Notes: generated from the letters alone by a model not told the origin. Counted from the stretch's first letter, positions 1 through 9,743 are shown. The stretch is DNA of 53,485 bases from Nocardia testacea NBRC 100365 (GCF_000308775.1 NZ_BAGJ01000060.1:1-53485), one strand, 5' to 3'. Numbers and translations: made by a program.

Positions 1-389
1 CAGGATCTCGCTGTGTGCGGCGGCGTACCGGTCGCGTTCGGCGCGGACCAGGCGGTAGTGGGTGGATTTCGAAGACGGCCGAGCCGGGATCGCCGTAGCG
101 GTCGAGCAGCGCGGTGAAACGTCCGGCGCGGACCTCTGCATCGCGCGCCACACCCAACAGCCCGGCAAGCCAGGCGAGTTCCGGTGCGCATCCGGTTGTC
201 GGCGTCGGGGTCGAGCAGCTTCCGGTAGGAGCGCAGCACACTGCGCAACCGGCGGGTCGCCACCCGCATCTGATGGACCGAATCGTCGGCATCGGCCCGC
301 ACTTCCGGTTCGGCGTTGAGCAGGCGTTCGATATCGGCAGTAAGGGCGTCGGTGAGGGCGTCGGCCGCCGCGATCGGTTCATCTGCCAT
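1..389 (-). pseudogene. CHAD-domain protein, 5' part only, frame broken twice
   Basis: The gene starts at an ATG at 389-387, eleven bases inside the end of the iminopeptidase gene, and runs off the left edge. Residues from about 38 read VHQMRVATRRLRSVLRSYRK, the histidine- and arginine-rich helix of CHAD domains, which bind polyphosphate or other polyanions. After RMRT the family-like sequence (ELAWLAGLLGVARDAEV) continues only in another frame, as if one base were added near 181-184. The frame shifts again at a GGG run at 60-62, after which HYRLVRAERDRYAAAHSEIL appears. An uninterrupted CHAD protein would be expected here. In M. tuberculosis a CHAD-type gene (Rv2226) also lies near panB. Real decay and homopolymer sequencing errors look equally possible. 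Confidence 0.7.
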
Positions 390-1353
390 GGTGTGCCGCC
401 GTCGCGAAGGTGTCGGTCGCCTCGACCAGATGATGGGTGATCCCGGGCTCAGCGGCGGAATGCGCGGCATCGTCGACGAGGTGCAGGCGCGACCCCGGCC
501 AGGCGCGATGCAGGTCCCACGCGCTGACCGCCGGGCAGACGATATCGTGGCGGCCCTGCACGATCACCGCGGGAATATGGGTGATCGCGCCGATATCGCG
601 CAGCAGCTGGGCCTCGTCGAGGAAGCCGCCGTGCCGGAAATAGTGGTTCTCGATCCGGGCGAAGGCGAGAGCGAACCGGGTATCGGAGGTTTCGGCCATC
701 CGCTCGGGGTCCGGGCGCAGCGTACTGGTGGCGCTCTCCCAGGCGGTCCACGCGCGGGCCGCCGCGGTGACCACCTCCGGATCCGCGGAACCGAATAAGC
801 GGTGGTAGGCCTCCACCAGATCGCCGTCGCGTTCGGACTCCGGAACCGGAGCGAGGAATTTCTCCCATTCGTCCGGGTAGACGTAGCCGGCGCTGCCGTT
901 GTAGTACCAGTCGATCTCCTTGCGGCGCAGCAGGAATATTCCCCGCAGTACCAGTTCGGTGACCCGCTGTGGATACCGCTGCGCGTAGGCGAGCGCCAGG
1001 GTCGAACCCCACGAACCGCCGAACACGAGCCACCGCTCGATACCGAGCGCGGCGCGCAGCGCTTCGATATCGGCGATCAGATGCGCGGTGGTGTTGACCG
1101 AGAGATCCGCGCCGTCGGCGATATGCGGGGTCGACCGGCCGCAGCCGCGCTGGTCCAGCAGCACGATGCGGTAGCGGTCCGGGTCGAAGAACCGGCGGTT
1201 GAGCGGCGTGGTGCCCCCGCCCGGGCCGCCGTGCAGGAACACCGCGGGTTTCCCGTCCGGGTTGCCGCTGGTCTCCCAGTACACCGCCTGTCCGTCGCCG
1301 ACCTCGAGCATGCCCTGCGCATAGGGTTCGATCGGCGGGTACAGCGGACGCAT
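379..1353 (-). CDS. pip: Proline iminopeptidase (alpha/beta hydrolase)
   Basis: 324-residue cytosolic peptidase of family S33 that releases N-terminal proline from peptides. The start at MRPLYPPIEPYAQGMLEVGD matches the usual N-terminus. HGGPGGG at 41-47 forms the oxyanion region. The nucleophile motif GGSWGS puts the catalytic serine at 114, and LLDQRGCGRS precedes it. The C-terminal half carries GRHDIVCP (acid residue) and DAAHS (histidine), so the triad looks complete. The length is normal for the family. The ATG overlaps the TGA of the upstream lipoprotein gene (ATGA), and the 3' end overlaps the CHAD start, so the three genes are probably translationally coupled. A second, truncated copy of this family lies at 49221-49724. 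Confidence 0.93.
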   Translation of the reverse strand: MRPLYPPIEPYAQGMLEVGDGQAVYWETSGNPDGKPAVFLHGGPGGGTTPLNRRFFDPDRYRIVLLDQRGCGRSTPHIADGADLSVNTTAHLIADIEALRAALGIERWLVFGGSWGSTLALAYAQRYPQRVTELVLRGIFLLRRKEIDWYYNGSAGYVYPDEWEKFLAPVPESERDGDLVEAYHRLFGSADPEVVTAAARAWTAWESATSTLRPDPERMAETSDTRFALAFARIENHYFRHGGFLDEAQLLRDIGAITHIPAVIVQGRHDIVCPAVSAWDLHRAWPGSRLHLVDDAAHSAAEPGITHHLVEATDTFATAAHHGR

Positions 1354-1802
1354 CAGAAGGCCAGGCCGGAGGCCAGATCGGGAAGTTCGAGCGCCCGCAC
1401 GGCCTCGTCGTGCACATCGGCGCACGCCTGCACGGTCGCCCGGTCCACCACGGCCTTGTCCGCCAGGACCTGGGCATTGATACCGCCGTTGGTGAGCGCC
1501 CATTCGTGGACCATGGCGTTGAGGCCGATCCGGCCCAGCGTCGGGCCCTGGACACGCCAGTTGGACAGCTCGGGACGCATCATGTCGCACAGGTTCTGGG
1601 CGGCCTTGTCGGAGACCTCGAGCGGTGTGGCCGGTGCGGCGCTGCCCGTGGTCTTCGAGGTCGCGGTGGCGGAAGCGGTGGACGCGGCCGCAGAGTTGTC
1701 CTCCGAGCCCGTCTGCACACCGCCGCACGCGGTGAGCAGCACCGCCCCGCACACTCCCGCCACCGTGAGGGCACCCCGTGTTGTCCAAGCGCGTCGCCGC
1801 AT
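1353..1802 (-). CDS. Putative lipoprotein, helical, DUF732-like
   Basis: 149-residue predicted lipoprotein. The start MRRRAWTTRG gives a basic n-region, a hydrophobic stretch and the lipobox LTAC with lipidated Cys at 26, followed by a Ser/Thr/Ala-rich linker to about residue 60. The remainder is a small helical domain with three cysteines including the lipid Cys (NLCDMMRPEL, VQACADVHDE), of the size seen in small actinobacterial DUF732-type cell-envelope proteins. I do not recognise a specific family with certainty. It lies 85 bases after panB and overlaps pip by ATGA, so it sits in a panB-lipoprotein-pip-CHAD transcription unit. Confidence 0.8.
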   Translation of the reverse strand: MRRRAWTTRGALTVAGVCGAVLLTACGGVQTGSEDNSAAASTASATATSKTTGSAAPATPLEVSDKAAQNLCDMMRPELSNWRVQGPTLGRIGLNAMVHEWALTNGGINAQVLADKAVVDRATVQACADVHDEAVRALELPDLASGLAF

Positions 1803-1887
1803 CAGTACCTCAGAACTCGAGTCGGAACCGTCGACACCGAGTTTGCCATCCCGCGCCGGAGTGGGGACCCGCTGCGAGCCGAGCGGG

Positions 1888-2763
1888 TCAGAAACTGTGT
1901 TCCGGACCCGGGAACGTGCCCCGGCGGACCTCCTCGGCGAAGGCGGCGGCCGCGCCGCGCAGTTCGTCGCCCACCGCGGCGAACCGTTTGACGAACTTGG
2001 CGGTCTTTCCGCTGGTGAACCCGGCCATGTCCTGCCAGACGAGCACCTGGGCGTCACAGTCCGCGCCGGCGCCGATGCCGACCGTGGGGATGGTCAGCTT
2101 GCGGGTGACCTGGCCCGCCACCTCGGCCGGAACCATTTCCATCACCACCGAGAACGCGCCCGCGGCCTGTACCGCGATCGCGTCGGCGAGCAGCCCCTCG
2201 GCGCCCTCACCGCGGCCCTGGACACGGTAGCCACCCAGGGTGTTGACGCTCTGCGGAGTGAAGCCGATATGTGCCATCACCGGGATACCGGCGGCGGTGA
2301 GCAGCCTGATCTGGTCGGCGACGCGTTCGCCGCCCTCCAGTTTCACCGCGTGCGCGCCGCCCTCCTTCATGAACCGGGTGGCCGTGGCCAGGGCCTGTTC
2401 GGGTGATCCCTCGTAGGTGCCGAATGGCAGGTCGGCCACGACCAGGGCGTGCGGTGCGCCGCGCACCACGCCGCGCACCAGCGGGATCAGCTCGTCGGTG
2501 GTGATGGGCACGGTGGTCTCGTAGCCGTACACCACATTGGCGGCCGAATCGCCGATCAGCAGCACAGGTATACCCGCCTCGTCGAAGAGCCGGGCGCTGG
2601 AGTAGTCGTAGGCGGTGAGCATCGCCCAGCGTTCACCGGTCGCCTTCATCTGTTGCAGATGCTGGACGCGGGTGGGTCGCCGGGCCGGTTTCGCCGCCGC
2701 GGTGGCACCGTAGGCGGGTGTTTCCGAGGTGGCATCGGGTGTGCCGGTTGATACGGACATCAT
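1888..2763 (-). CDS. panB: 3-methyl-2-oxobutanoate hydroxymethyltransferase
   Basis: Makes ketopantoate from 2-oxoisovalerate and 5,10-methylene-tetrahydrofolate, the first committed step of pantothenate and coenzyme A synthesis. The 291-residue protein has a 30-residue Ala/Pro-rich N-terminal extension and then the TIM-barrel motifs: [62 protein letters not shown] and [19 protein letters not shown]. The metal-binding aspartates and catalytic glutamate region are all present. There are two adjacent ATG codons at the start, and the first (2763) has an AGGGA ribosome site a few bases upstream. It is divergent from the Hip1-like protease gene, as in M. tuberculosis where panB (Rv2225) adjoins Rv2224c. 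Confidence 0.97.
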   Translation of the reverse strand: MMSVSTGTPDATSETPAYGATAAAKPARRPTRVQHLQQMKATGERWAMLTAYDYSSARLFDEAGIPVLLIGDSAANVVYGYETTVPITTDELIPLVRGVVRGAPHALVVADLPFGTYEGSPEQALATATRFMKEGGAHAVKLEGGERVADQIRLLTAAGIPVMAHIGFTPQSVNTLGGYRVQGRGEGAEGLLADAIAVQAAGAFSVVMEMVPAEVAGQVTRKLTIPTVGIGAGADCDAQVLVWQDMAGFTSGKTAKFVKRFAAVGDELRGAAAAFAEEVRRGTFPGPEHSF

Positions 2764-2907
2764 CGTCCCTTTCGTCTCCTCGAGGCCCTGATCGGGTCCC
2801 CGGGTCTGGTTGACGCCCTCCAGTGTGCACCCGTGGCCGAGCCCGGATTAAGCCCGCGACCAGGTGCGGTTGGTCACATCCCCGCGTCCGGGCCCGGTCC
2901 GGCTAGC

Positions 2908-4446
2908 ATGGCGGCAGTGCGGAGCGGGTGTGGTGTGCTGGCGGTGCTGGCGGTCGCGACGGTGCTGGTCGCGGGGTGTGCGGAGGAGGTCCGGGAACAA
3001 CCGGATCCGCCCGCGCCGATCCCGGCCGAGTTGAGTCGTTTCTACAGCCAGACCCCGGCCTGGGAGCCGTGCGCCGGTTACACCGACCCCGGGGAAGCGC
3101 TGCCGCCGGCGGCGCAGTGCGCCCGGATCGAGGTCCCCGTCGACTACGCCGACCCCGCCGGTCCGACCGCGCAGCTCGCGGTGTCCCGGATGCGCGCGAC
3201 CGGGAACAGGATCGGTTCGCTGCTGATCAACCCCGGCGGCCCGGGGATGTCCGGGCTGTCCACGGTGATGCTGGGCGGCGGGACCGAGCTGGCCGATCGG
3301 TTCGACCGGGTGGGGTTCGACCCGCGTGGGGTCGGCGCCTCCACACCCGCGGTGGACTGCCTGACTCCGCAGGAAGCCGACGCCGAGCGGGCCGAACCGC
3401 CGGTGCCCAATACGCCGGAGGGGATCGCCGAGGCCGAGACCGAGAACCGCGAATACGCCGACCGCTGCGTGGCCCGCACCGGTGCGGAGTTCCTCGCCCA
3501 TGTCGGCACCCGCGAAGTGGTCCAGGATATGGACATCATGCGCGCGGCGTTGGGTGATCGGCAGCTGACCTACCTCGGCTACTCCTACGGCACCCGACTC
3601 GGGACCGCGTACGCGGAGAAATTCCCGGGCAATGTCCGCGCCATGGTTCTCGACGGTGCCATCGATCCCGCGCAGGACCCGGTCGCCGAGTCGTTACGCC
3701 AGGCAGCGGGTTTCCAGAAGGCTTTCGACGCGTATGCCGCGGACTGCGCCCAGTCACCGGACTGCCCGCTGGGCACCGACCCGGCGCAGGCGGTGCCGCG
3801 GTTCCGCGCCCTGGTCGATCCGCTGTGGAACGCGCGGGCCGCCACCACCGATCCGCGTGGCCTCGGCTACGACGACGCGATCACCGGGGTGCAGCAGACT
3901 CTGTACGGCGCCGATTTCTGGCCGGTGCTCACCATCGGGCTCACCGAGTTGTCCCAGGGCCGCGGCGATACGCTGCTGCAACTTGCCGATATGTACAACG
4001 GCCGCCGCGACGACGGCACCTACAGCAATCTCACCGACGCCTTCGACGCGATCCGCTGTGTGGACGATCCGCGGATCACCGATCGCGCGGTGGCCGGCCG
4101 GCAGGACACCGAATACCGCCGGGCCGCCCCGTTCCTGGACGACGGCCGCGGCACCGGGGCGGCGCCGCTGGAACTGTGCGCGCAGTGGCCGGTGCCCAAC
4201 ACCAGCCGGCCGCACGATATCTCCGTCGAGGGGCTGCCCGAGCTGGTGGTGGTGTCCACGACCGGTGATCCGGCCACTCCGTACCAGGCCGGTGTCGATC
4301 TCGCCCAGCAACTCGGTGCGGCACTGATCACCCACGAGGGCGACAGTCACACCGTGGTCTTCAACGGCGGCGCCACCTGCGTGGACGACGCGGTGGTGCG
4401 CTACCTGGTGGACCTCGAGCCCCCCGCCGAGGGGCTACGCTGTTGA
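2908..4446 (+). CDS. Hip1/CaeA-like cell-envelope serine protease lipoprotein
   Basis: 512-residue lipoprotein of the tripeptidyl-aminopeptidase-type alpha/beta hydrolases. The start MAAVRSG gives a short signal and a lipobox VAGC (Cys24). An upstream in-frame start at 2833 would bury the signal and is rejected. Motifs are LLINPGGPGMSG (oxyanion loop), GYSYGTRLG (nucleophile Ser226), TTGDPATPY (Asp454) and GDSHTVV (His481). M. tuberculosis Hip1 (Rv2224c) has Ser228, Asp463 and His490 by memory, so this is the likely orthologue. Hip1 is a surface protease and esterase that modulates host responses. Even numbers of cysteines in the cap region suggest disulfides, in keeping with export. It is divergent from panB and directly upstream of glnA2, the same neighbourhood as in mycobacteria. 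Confidence 0.9.
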   Translation: MAAVRSGCGVLAVLAVATVLVAGCAEEVREQPDPPAPIPAELSRFYSQTPAWEPCAGYTDPGEALPPAAQCARIEVPVDYADPAGPTAQLAVSRMRATGNRIGSLLINPGGPGMSGLSTVMLGGGTELADRFDRVGFDPRGVGASTPAVDCLTPQEADAERAEPPVPNTPEGIAEAETENREYADRCVARTGAEFLAHVGTREVVQDMDIMRAALGDRQLTYLGYSYGTRLGTAYAEKFPGNVRAMVLDGAIDPAQDPVAESLRQAAGFQKAFDAYAADCAQSPDCPLGTDPAQAVPRFRALVDPLWNARAATTDPRGLGYDDAITGVQQTLYGADFWPVLTIGLTELSQGRGDTLLQLADMYNGRRDDGTYSNLTDAFDAIRCVDDPRITDRAVAGRQDTEYRRAAPFLDDGRGTGAAPLELCAQWPVPNTSRPHDISVEGLPELVVVSTTGDPATPYQAGVDLAQQLGAALITHEGDSHTVVFNGGATCVDDAVVRYLVDLEPPAEGLRC

Positions 4447-4471
4447 GCCGACACACAGCGCAGCGCGTCAT

Positions 4472-4487
4472 GTAACACGGATTTAAC
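4472..4487 (+). promoter_or_regulatory. Candidate GlnR half-box upstream of glnA2
   Basis: GTAAC, six bases, then TTAAC lie 24 bases before the glnA2 start. The actinobacterial GlnR pattern is GTnAC-n6-GnAAC, so the first half fits and the second differs at its first base. Only one box is seen, unlike the tandem site at glnA1. It sits close to the -35 region of the putative promoter, where it could act on nitrogen control. Confidence 0.4.
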
Positions 4488-4497
4488 GCCGGGTGCC

Positions 4498-4503
4498 TAC
4501 TCT
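4498..4503 (+). promoter_or_regulatory. -10 box TACTCT, predicted leaderless glnA2 promoter
   Basis: TACTCT fits TANNNT and ends seven bases before the ATG at 4511, which places the transcription start on or beside the A of ATG. No ribosome-binding site precedes the ATG, consistent with a leaderless mRNA. Confidence 0.5.
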
Positions 4504-4510
4504 CGCGGTC

Positions 4511-5848
4511 ATGGATCGCCAGAAGGAATTCGTGCTGCGGACGCTCGAAGAGCGGGATATCCGCTTCGTACGTCTCTGGTTCACCGACGTACTGGGCTAT
4601 CTCAAGTCCGTCGCCATCGCGCCCGCCGAGCTCGAGGGGGCTTTCGAAGAGGGCATCGGGTTCGACGGATCGGCGATCGAAGGATTCGCGCGGATCTCCG
4701 AGGCCGATATGGTGGCCCGGCCCGATCCGTCGACCTTCCAGGTGCTGCCGTGGTCCTCGAGCAAGGGCCATCAGCATTCCGCCCGGATGTTCTGCGATAT
4801 CACCATGCCCGACGGGTCGCCGTCGTGGGCCGATCCGCGCCATGTGCTGCGGCGTCAGCTCAACAAGGCCGGCGACGTCGGTTTCAGCTGCTACGTGCAT
4901 CCGGAGATCGAGTTCTTCCTGCTGAAGAACCAGCCCGACGGCGTCGATCCGGTCCCCGCCGACAACGGAGGCTTCTTCGACCAGGCCGTCCACGATTCCG
5001 CGCCGAACTTCCGGCGGCACGCCATCGACGCGCTCGAATCCATGGGCATCTCGGTGGAGTTCAGCCACCACGAGGGCGCGCCCGGCCAGCAGGAGATCGA
5101 CCTGCGCTACGCCGACGCGCTGTCGATGGCCGACAATGTGATGACCTTCCGCTACCTGATCAAGGAAGTGGCCATCGACGAGGGCGTGCGCGCCACGTTC
5201 ATGCCCAAACCGTTCGCCCAGTACCCGGGCTCGGCCATGCACACGCATATGAGCCTGTTCGAGGGCGAGGCGAACGCGTTCTCCGACCCGGACGACCCGG
5301 ACAACCTGTCCGCGACCGCGCGCGCCTTCATCGCGGGCATCCTCGAACACGCGCACGAGATCAGCGCCATCACCAACCAGTGGGTGAACTCGTACAAGCG
5401 GCTGATCCACGGCGGTGAGGCGCCGACCGCGGCATCGTGGGGCCGGTCCAACCGCTCGGCTCTGGTCCGGGTGCCCATGTACACCCCGAACAAGTCGTCG
5501 TCGCGGCGCGTCGAGATTCGCAGTCCGGATTCCGCCTGCAACCCGTACCTGACCTTCGCGGTGCTGCTGGCGGCCGGCCTGCGCGGCGTCGAGAAGGGCT
5601 ACACGCTGCCGCCGGAGGCCGAGGACGACGTCTGGTCGCTCACCGCCGCGGAACGGCGCGCCATGGGCTTCAAGGAGTTGCCCGGCACCCTGGACGAGGC
5701 GCTGCACGCGATGGAGCGCTCGGAGCTGGTCGCCGAAACGCTCGGCGAGCACGTCTTCGACTTCTTCCTGCGCAACAAGCGCCGGGAGTGGTCGGATTAC
5801 CGTGCCCAGGTGACGCCGTTCGAATTGCGCGAATACCTGGGTCTCTGA
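4511..5848 (+). CDS. glnA2: Type I glutamine synthetase, GlnA2 type
   Basis: 445 residues, the same size as mycobacterial GlnA2, starting MDRQKEFVLRTLEERDIRFV. Glutamine synthetase motifs are present: GFDGSAIEGFA (loop), EIEFFLL and MHTHMSLFEG (metal and glutamate site), and KSSSRRVEIRSPD near the ATP site. The region that in GlnA1 holds the adenylylated tyrosine reads EAEDDVWSLTAAER, with no tyrosine, so this enzyme is probably not controlled by GlnE although glnE is next door. Role: glutamine formation from glutamate, ammonia and ATP, or a related ligation. GlnA2 is not the main enzyme in M. tuberculosis. It is followed 252 bases later by glnE on the same strand. Confidence 0.95.
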   Translation: MDRQKEFVLRTLEERDIRFVRLWFTDVLGYLKSVAIAPAELEGAFEEGIGFDGSAIEGFARISEADMVARPDPSTFQVLPWSSSKGHQHSARMFCDITMPDGSPSWADPRHVLRRQLNKAGDVGFSCYVHPEIEFFLLKNQPDGVDPVPADNGGFFDQAVHDSAPNFRRHAIDALESMGISVEFSHHEGAPGQQEIDLRYADALSMADNVMTFRYLIKEVAIDEGVRATFMPKPFAQYPGSAMHTHMSLFEGEANAFSDPDDPDNLSATARAFIAGILEHAHEISAITNQWVNSYKRLIHGGEAPTAASWGRSNRSALVRVPMYTPNKSSSRRVEIRSPDSACNPYLTFAVLLAAGLRGVEKGYTLPPEAEDDVWSLTAAERRAMGFKELPGTLDEALHAMERSELVAETLGEHVFDFFLRNKRREWSDYRAQVTPFELREYLGL

Positions 5849-6088
5849 CCCTCGGCTCGCCGGCCCGGTATCCCGCCGTCGTCCCCGGTGGGAGGCGCGT
5901 GCGGTAAGCCGGTGCCGGCACGGACGCCGGTGAACCGCGGCGCGGTCTGCCGGCGACGGCACGTTCGTTTCCCCTCCGATGGCCGGTCGGTCCGCGCCCC
6001 GGGCCGGCCGGTCCCGTGACTGCGTGCCGATGTGGCCGGCGACCGCGGCCGGCCGAGGGGTCCGGCACATTCCGGGCCCGCTTGTCGG

Positions 6089-6094
6089 TACCTT
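6089..6094 (+). promoter_or_regulatory. -10 box TACCTT, predicted leaderless glnE promoter
   Basis: TACCTT (TANNNT) ends six bases before the glnE ATG at 6101, and there is no purine-rich ribosome site between. This suggests that glnE has its own promoter and is not simply read through from glnA2. Confidence 0.45.
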
Positions 6095-6100
6095 GAGCTC

Positions 6101-9100
6101 ATGGTCCGCCCACCGTCCGCCCGGTCCGCCGTCCCCGGCGTCGGCCGTCTGGGATTGCTCGAACCGTCGGCCGCCGACTCGCTGAAGACGCTCGGCTGGG
6201 ACAATATCGAGAGCATTCCGGTGCTGTGGTCGCTGTCGCGGGCACCGGACGCCGATCTGGCGCTGAACACTCTGATCAGGTTGTTCGAGGCGCTCGGGAG
6301 CGACTGGGCGGAACTGGATTCCGCGATCCGGAGCGAGACGATGCTGCGCGGCCGGCTGTTCGCGCTACTGGGCTCCTCGACCGCGCTGGGTGATCACCTG
6401 GTGGCCGATCCGGAATCCTGGGTGCTGCTACGGCGGGAGGAACTGCCCGACCGCGACGAGCTGATCGCCGATCTGCTCGCGGTCGTCGGCGGCGAACCCG
6501 AGTCCGGGCCCAATGCCGCGCCGATGCTGTACCGGGCCACCGAGTCCGGGCCGGAAGTGGTCGCGGCGCTGCGCAAACGGTACCGCGATCAGCTCATGCT
6601 GCTGGCCGCCGTCGATCTGGCCGCAACCGTCGAGGACGAGCCGGTGATCCCGTACGAGTCGGTGGGCCGCCAGCTCACCGCGCTCGCCGATGCCGCGCTG
6701 ACCGCCGCGCTGGCGGTCGCGGTGGCCCGGGTGTGCCGCGACGAACCGTGCCCGGTGCGGCTGGCCGTGATCGCCATGGGTAAGAGCGGGGCGTGCGAAC
6801 TCAACTACGTCAGCGATGTCGATATCGTCTTCGTCGCCGAACCCGCCGACGCCGTCGCCACCCGGCTGGCCGCCGAACTGATGACCGTGGGCTCCTCGGC
6901 CTTCTTCGAGGTCGACGCCGCGCTGCGGCCCGAGGGCAAGGCCGGCGCCCTGGTACGCACGCTCGACTCCCATCTGGCCTACTACCAGCGCTGGGCGCGG
7001 ACCTGGGAGTTCCAGGCGCTGCTCAAGGCCCGGCCGATGACCGGCGATCTGGAGCTCGGCGAACAGTACCGCTCGGCCACCGACGCACTGGTGTGGACGG
7101 CTTCCGAACGCCCGGATTTCGTGCCGGATGTGCAGGCCATGCGCCGCCGGGTGGAGGATCTGGTGCCCGCCGAACTACGCGAACGCGAACTCAAGTTGGG
7201 CAGCGGCAGTTTGCGCGATGTGGAGTTCGCGGTGCAGCTGCTGCAACTGGTGCACGGCCGCGTCGATCCGAAACTGCACGTCCAGGGCACCGTGGAAGCT
7301 CTCGCGGCGCTCGCCGCGCGCGGATACGTGGGCCGTGAGGACGCCGCGAACCTCACGGCCTCCTATGAATTCTTGCGTCTGCTCGAGCACCGGCTGCAGT
7401 TGCAGCGGCTCAAACGCACCCATACGCTGCCCGCCGCCGACGACGAGGAAGGAATGCGCTGGCTGGCCCGGGCCGCGCATATCCGCCCGGACGGCAGACA
7501 TGACGCCGCGGGAGTGTTGCAGGCCGAGTTGCGCCGGCAGACGGGCCGGATCCGCCGCCTGCACACCAAACTCTTCTACCGGCCGCTGCTGGAATCGGTG
7601 GCCCGCCTGGACTCCGACGCGCTGCGCCTGAGCCCGGACGCCGCCGTGCGGCAGCTCGCCGCCCTCGGATACGGCTCGCCCGAACACGCATTGAGCCATC
7701 TACGCGCTCTGACCAGCGGTGTTTCGCGTAAAGGCCGGATCCAGGCGGTGCTGCTGCCGACTCTGCTGGAGTGGCTCGGCGAGACTCCCGACCCCGATGC
7801 CGGGCTGCTGGCCTACCGGCGGGTGTCGGAAGGGCTGGTGGATCAGGACTGGTATCTGCGGGTACTGCGCGACGAGGGCGCGGTCGGGCAGCGGTTGATG
7901 ATGGTGCTCGGTTCCTCGGCCTACCTCCCCGATCTGCTGATCAACGCTCCCGAGACAATCCGCATGTACGCCGACGGCCCGCACGGGCCGCTGCTGTTGC
8001 GCACCCAGCCGGTCGAGGTGGCAGGCGGCATTCTCACCGCCGCCGACCGGTACACCGACCCCAAGCGGGCGGTGGCCACCGCCCGCTCCCTGCGTCGGCA
8101 CGAACTCGCGCGGGTGGCCTCGGCGGATCTGCTGGGGCTGCTGGATGTGCCGCAGGTCTGTGCCGCGCTGTCCGCGGTGTGGGTGGCGGTGCTCGAGGCA
8201 TCGCTGCGCGCGGTGATCCGGGCCAGCGTCGCCGAACGCGGCGCACCCGCGCCCGCCGATTTCGCGGTGATCGGGATGGGCCGGCTCGGCGGCCGGGAAC
8301 TCGGCTACGGCTCCGATGCCGATGTGCTGTTCGTGTGTGATCCGCGGCCCGGCGAGGACGAGCACGTCGCGGTGAAATGGGCCAACGGTATCGCCGAGCA
8401 GGTGCAGAAACTGCTCGGCGCCCCCAGTACCGATCCACCGTTGCAGGTCGATGCGGGCCTGCGGCCGGAGGGGCGCAGTGGCGCGCTCGTGCGCACCCTG
8501 GCCGCCTACGACGCCTACTACCGCCAGTGGGCGCAGCCGTGGGAGGTCCAGGCGCTGTTGCGCGCCCACCAGGTGGCCGGCGACCAGCAGCTGGGTCTGC
8601 GTTTCCTGCACACGATCGACGCCGTGCGCTATCCGGCGGGCGGTGTCTCCGCCGAGGCGGTCCGCGAGATCCGCCGCATCAAGGCCCGGGTCGATTCCGA
8701 ACGGCTGCCCCGCGGTGCCGATCCGGCCACCCACACCAAACTGGGTCGTGGCGGCCTCGCCGATATCGAATGGACCGTTCAGCTGTTGCAATTGCGGCAC
8801 GCGCACGAGATCCCGGCACTGCACAACACCTCGACGCTGGAATCGCTCGATGTGATCGAGCAGGCGGAGCTGCTGAGCCCGGTGGACACCGACCTGCTGC
8901 GCCAGTCCTGGCTCACCGCCACCGCGGCCCGCAACGCGCTGGTCCTGGTGCGCGGTAAACCGTCCGACCAGCTGCCCGGCCCGGGCACCACGCTGTCGGC
9001 GGTGGCGCGGGTGGCGGGCTGGCCCACCCACGACGGCGGTGAGTTCCTCGACAACTACCTGCGGATCACCCGCCGGGCCCGCGCCGTGGTGGAGCGGGTC

Positions 9101-9112
9101 TTCGGCGTCTGA
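6101..9112 (+). CDS. glnE: Bifunctional glutamine synthetase adenylyltransferase/deadenylase
   Basis: 1003 residues, close to the size of the mycobacterial enzyme. It attaches AMP to, or removes it from, the regulatory tyrosine of GlnA1 and so tunes ammonia assimilation. Two nucleotidyltransferase halves are visible: the N-terminal one with the acidic motif SDVDIVF (Ser238, Asp239, Asp241) after [11 protein letters not shown], and the C-terminal one with GSDADVLFV (Ser738, Asp739, Asp741) after [12 protein letters not shown]. Each is followed by an [13 protein letters not shown] or [13 protein letters not shown] strand and a helical regulatory segment ([20 protein letters not shown]). The start at [18 protein letters not shown] is chosen because it follows a good -10 box at leaderless spacing. 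Both active sites look intact. The substrate GlnA1 is encoded 7 kb downstream. Confidence 0.97.
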   Translation: MVRPPSARSAVPGVGRLGLLEPSAADSLKTLGWDNIESIPVLWSLSRAPDADLALNTLIRLFEALGSDWAELDSAIRSETMLRGRLFALLGSSTALGDHLVADPESWVLLRREELPDRDELIADLLAVVGGEPESGPNAAPMLYRATESGPEVVAALRKRYRDQLMLLAAVDLAATVEDEPVIPYESVGRQLTALADAALTAALAVAVARVCRDEPCPVRLAVIAMGKSGACELNYVSDVDIVFVAEPADAVATRLAAELMTVGSSAFFEVDAALRPEGKAGALVRTLDSHLAYYQRWARTWEFQALLKARPMTGDLELGEQYRSATDALVWTASERPDFVPDVQAMRRRVEDLVPAELRERELKLGSGSLRDVEFAVQLLQLVHGRVDPKLHVQGTVEALAALAARGYVGREDAANLTASYEFLRLLEHRLQLQRLKRTHTLPAADDEEGMRWLARAAHIRPDGRHDAAGVLQAELRRQTGRIRRLHTKLFYRPLLESVARLDSDALRLSPDAAVRQLAALGYGSPEHALSHLRALTSGVSRKGRIQAVLLPTLLEWLGETPDPDAGLLAYRRVSEGLVDQDWYLRVLRDEGAVGQRLMMVLGSSAYLPDLLINAPETIRMYADGPHGPLLLRTQPVEVAGGILTAADRYTDPKRAVATARSLRRHELARVASADLLGLLDVPQVCAALSAVWVAVLEASLRAVIRASVAERGAPAPADFAVIGMGRLGGRELGYGSDADVLFVCDPRPGEDEHVAVKWANGIAEQVQKLLGAPSTDPPLQVDAGLRPEGRSGALVRTLAAYDAYYRQWAQPWEVQALLRAHQVAGDQQLGLRFLHTIDAVRYPAGGVSAEAVREIRRIKARVDSERLPRGADPATHTKLGRGGLADIEWTVQLLQLRHAHEIPALHNTSTLESLDVIEQAELLSPVDTDLLRQSWLTATAARNALVLVRGKPSDQLPGPGTTLSAVARVAGWPTHDGGEFLDNYLRITRRARAVVERVFGV

Positions 9113-9145
9113 CCGGCGGTACGCGCCAGCGTCCGGACAGAGCGG

Positions 9146-9238
9146 TGCGGAGGTACGCCGAGGTCGGCCCCGGTGGGTGTGGTGAGGGTTTCGGCCGCAT
9201 ATCGACGCGCACGGCCGGAGCGAATGCGGAGGTACGCC
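9146..9238 (+). repeat. Two 14-bp direct repeats after glnE
   Basis: TGCGGAGGTACGCC occurs exactly at 9146-9159 and again at 9225-9238, the second touching the stop codon of the HPr-like gene. The stretch between carries no gene that I can see. It could be a short duplication or a relic of an insertion next to glnE. Confidence 0.6.
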
Positions 9239-9525
9239 TAGGAGCCTGGCGGGGAGGTCAGTGCCCGGAATCGGGTGACCAGGTCCTCCAGCGCGCGCCG
9301 GTCCTCCAGATCGGCCGGTCGATAACCGCCCGCCGCGGTGACGGTCACGGGGGTTTCCCGCTCGATGCCGAGTTCCGACCAGCACCAGGGCAGCACGGGC
9401 AGGTTCACCGCGCGGTCATTGGCGGCGAGGGTGATCCGGGACGTGCAGCCGGGAAGGGAGCCGGCCAGTTCCTCGGCGGCTGCCGCCGTCAGCGGGCCGG
9501 GCGAGCGGAATTCCTCGATGTACAC
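9238..9525 (-). CDS. HPr-like small protein lacking the phospho-histidine
   Basis: 95 residues starting MYIEEFRSPGPLTAAAAEEL. From about residue 28 it aligns by eye with phosphocarrier HPr: SRITLAANDRAVNLPVLPWC matches the SDITVEKDGKTVN-type strand and helix, and GIERETPVTVTAAGG matches the GVKQGDEVTISAEG-type strand, with a final helix LEDLVTRFRAL. The HARP motif with active His15 is absent; that position holds a Pro/Thr/Ala run. It therefore cannot be an ordinary PTS phosphocarrier and may be a protein-binding derivative. It stands alone between glnE (convergent) and the zinc protease (divergent). The family call is by fold pattern only. Confidence 0.55.
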   Translation of the reverse strand: MYIEEFRSPGPLTAAAAEELAGSLPGCTSRITLAANDRAVNLPVLPWCWSELGIERETPVTVTAAGGYRPADLEDRRALEDLVTRFRALTSPPGS

Positions 9526-9743
9526 CGGGCCTCCTCGGGAGATATGGAGTTCAGTGTAGGACCGGGCCGAGTGCTGACGGCCGTCCCGCCGGCTCCTATA
9601 CCGCAGAGTGAACGGGCCGCCCGTACTTCAGCGCTGTACGTCGTTGCCCGCCTTGTGTTTCGATATTCCTCGGCACGGTCGCGGTGGTATCGCGATCGGG
9701 TGGCGCCGGGCCCGCGGGCCCGGTCGGGAACGGGGAGGCGGAA

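Noticed and set aside
7700..9385. Minus-strand frame of 561 codons opposite glnE
   Set aside because: His/Arg-rich shadow frame. glnE is intact on the other strand with both catalytic sites.
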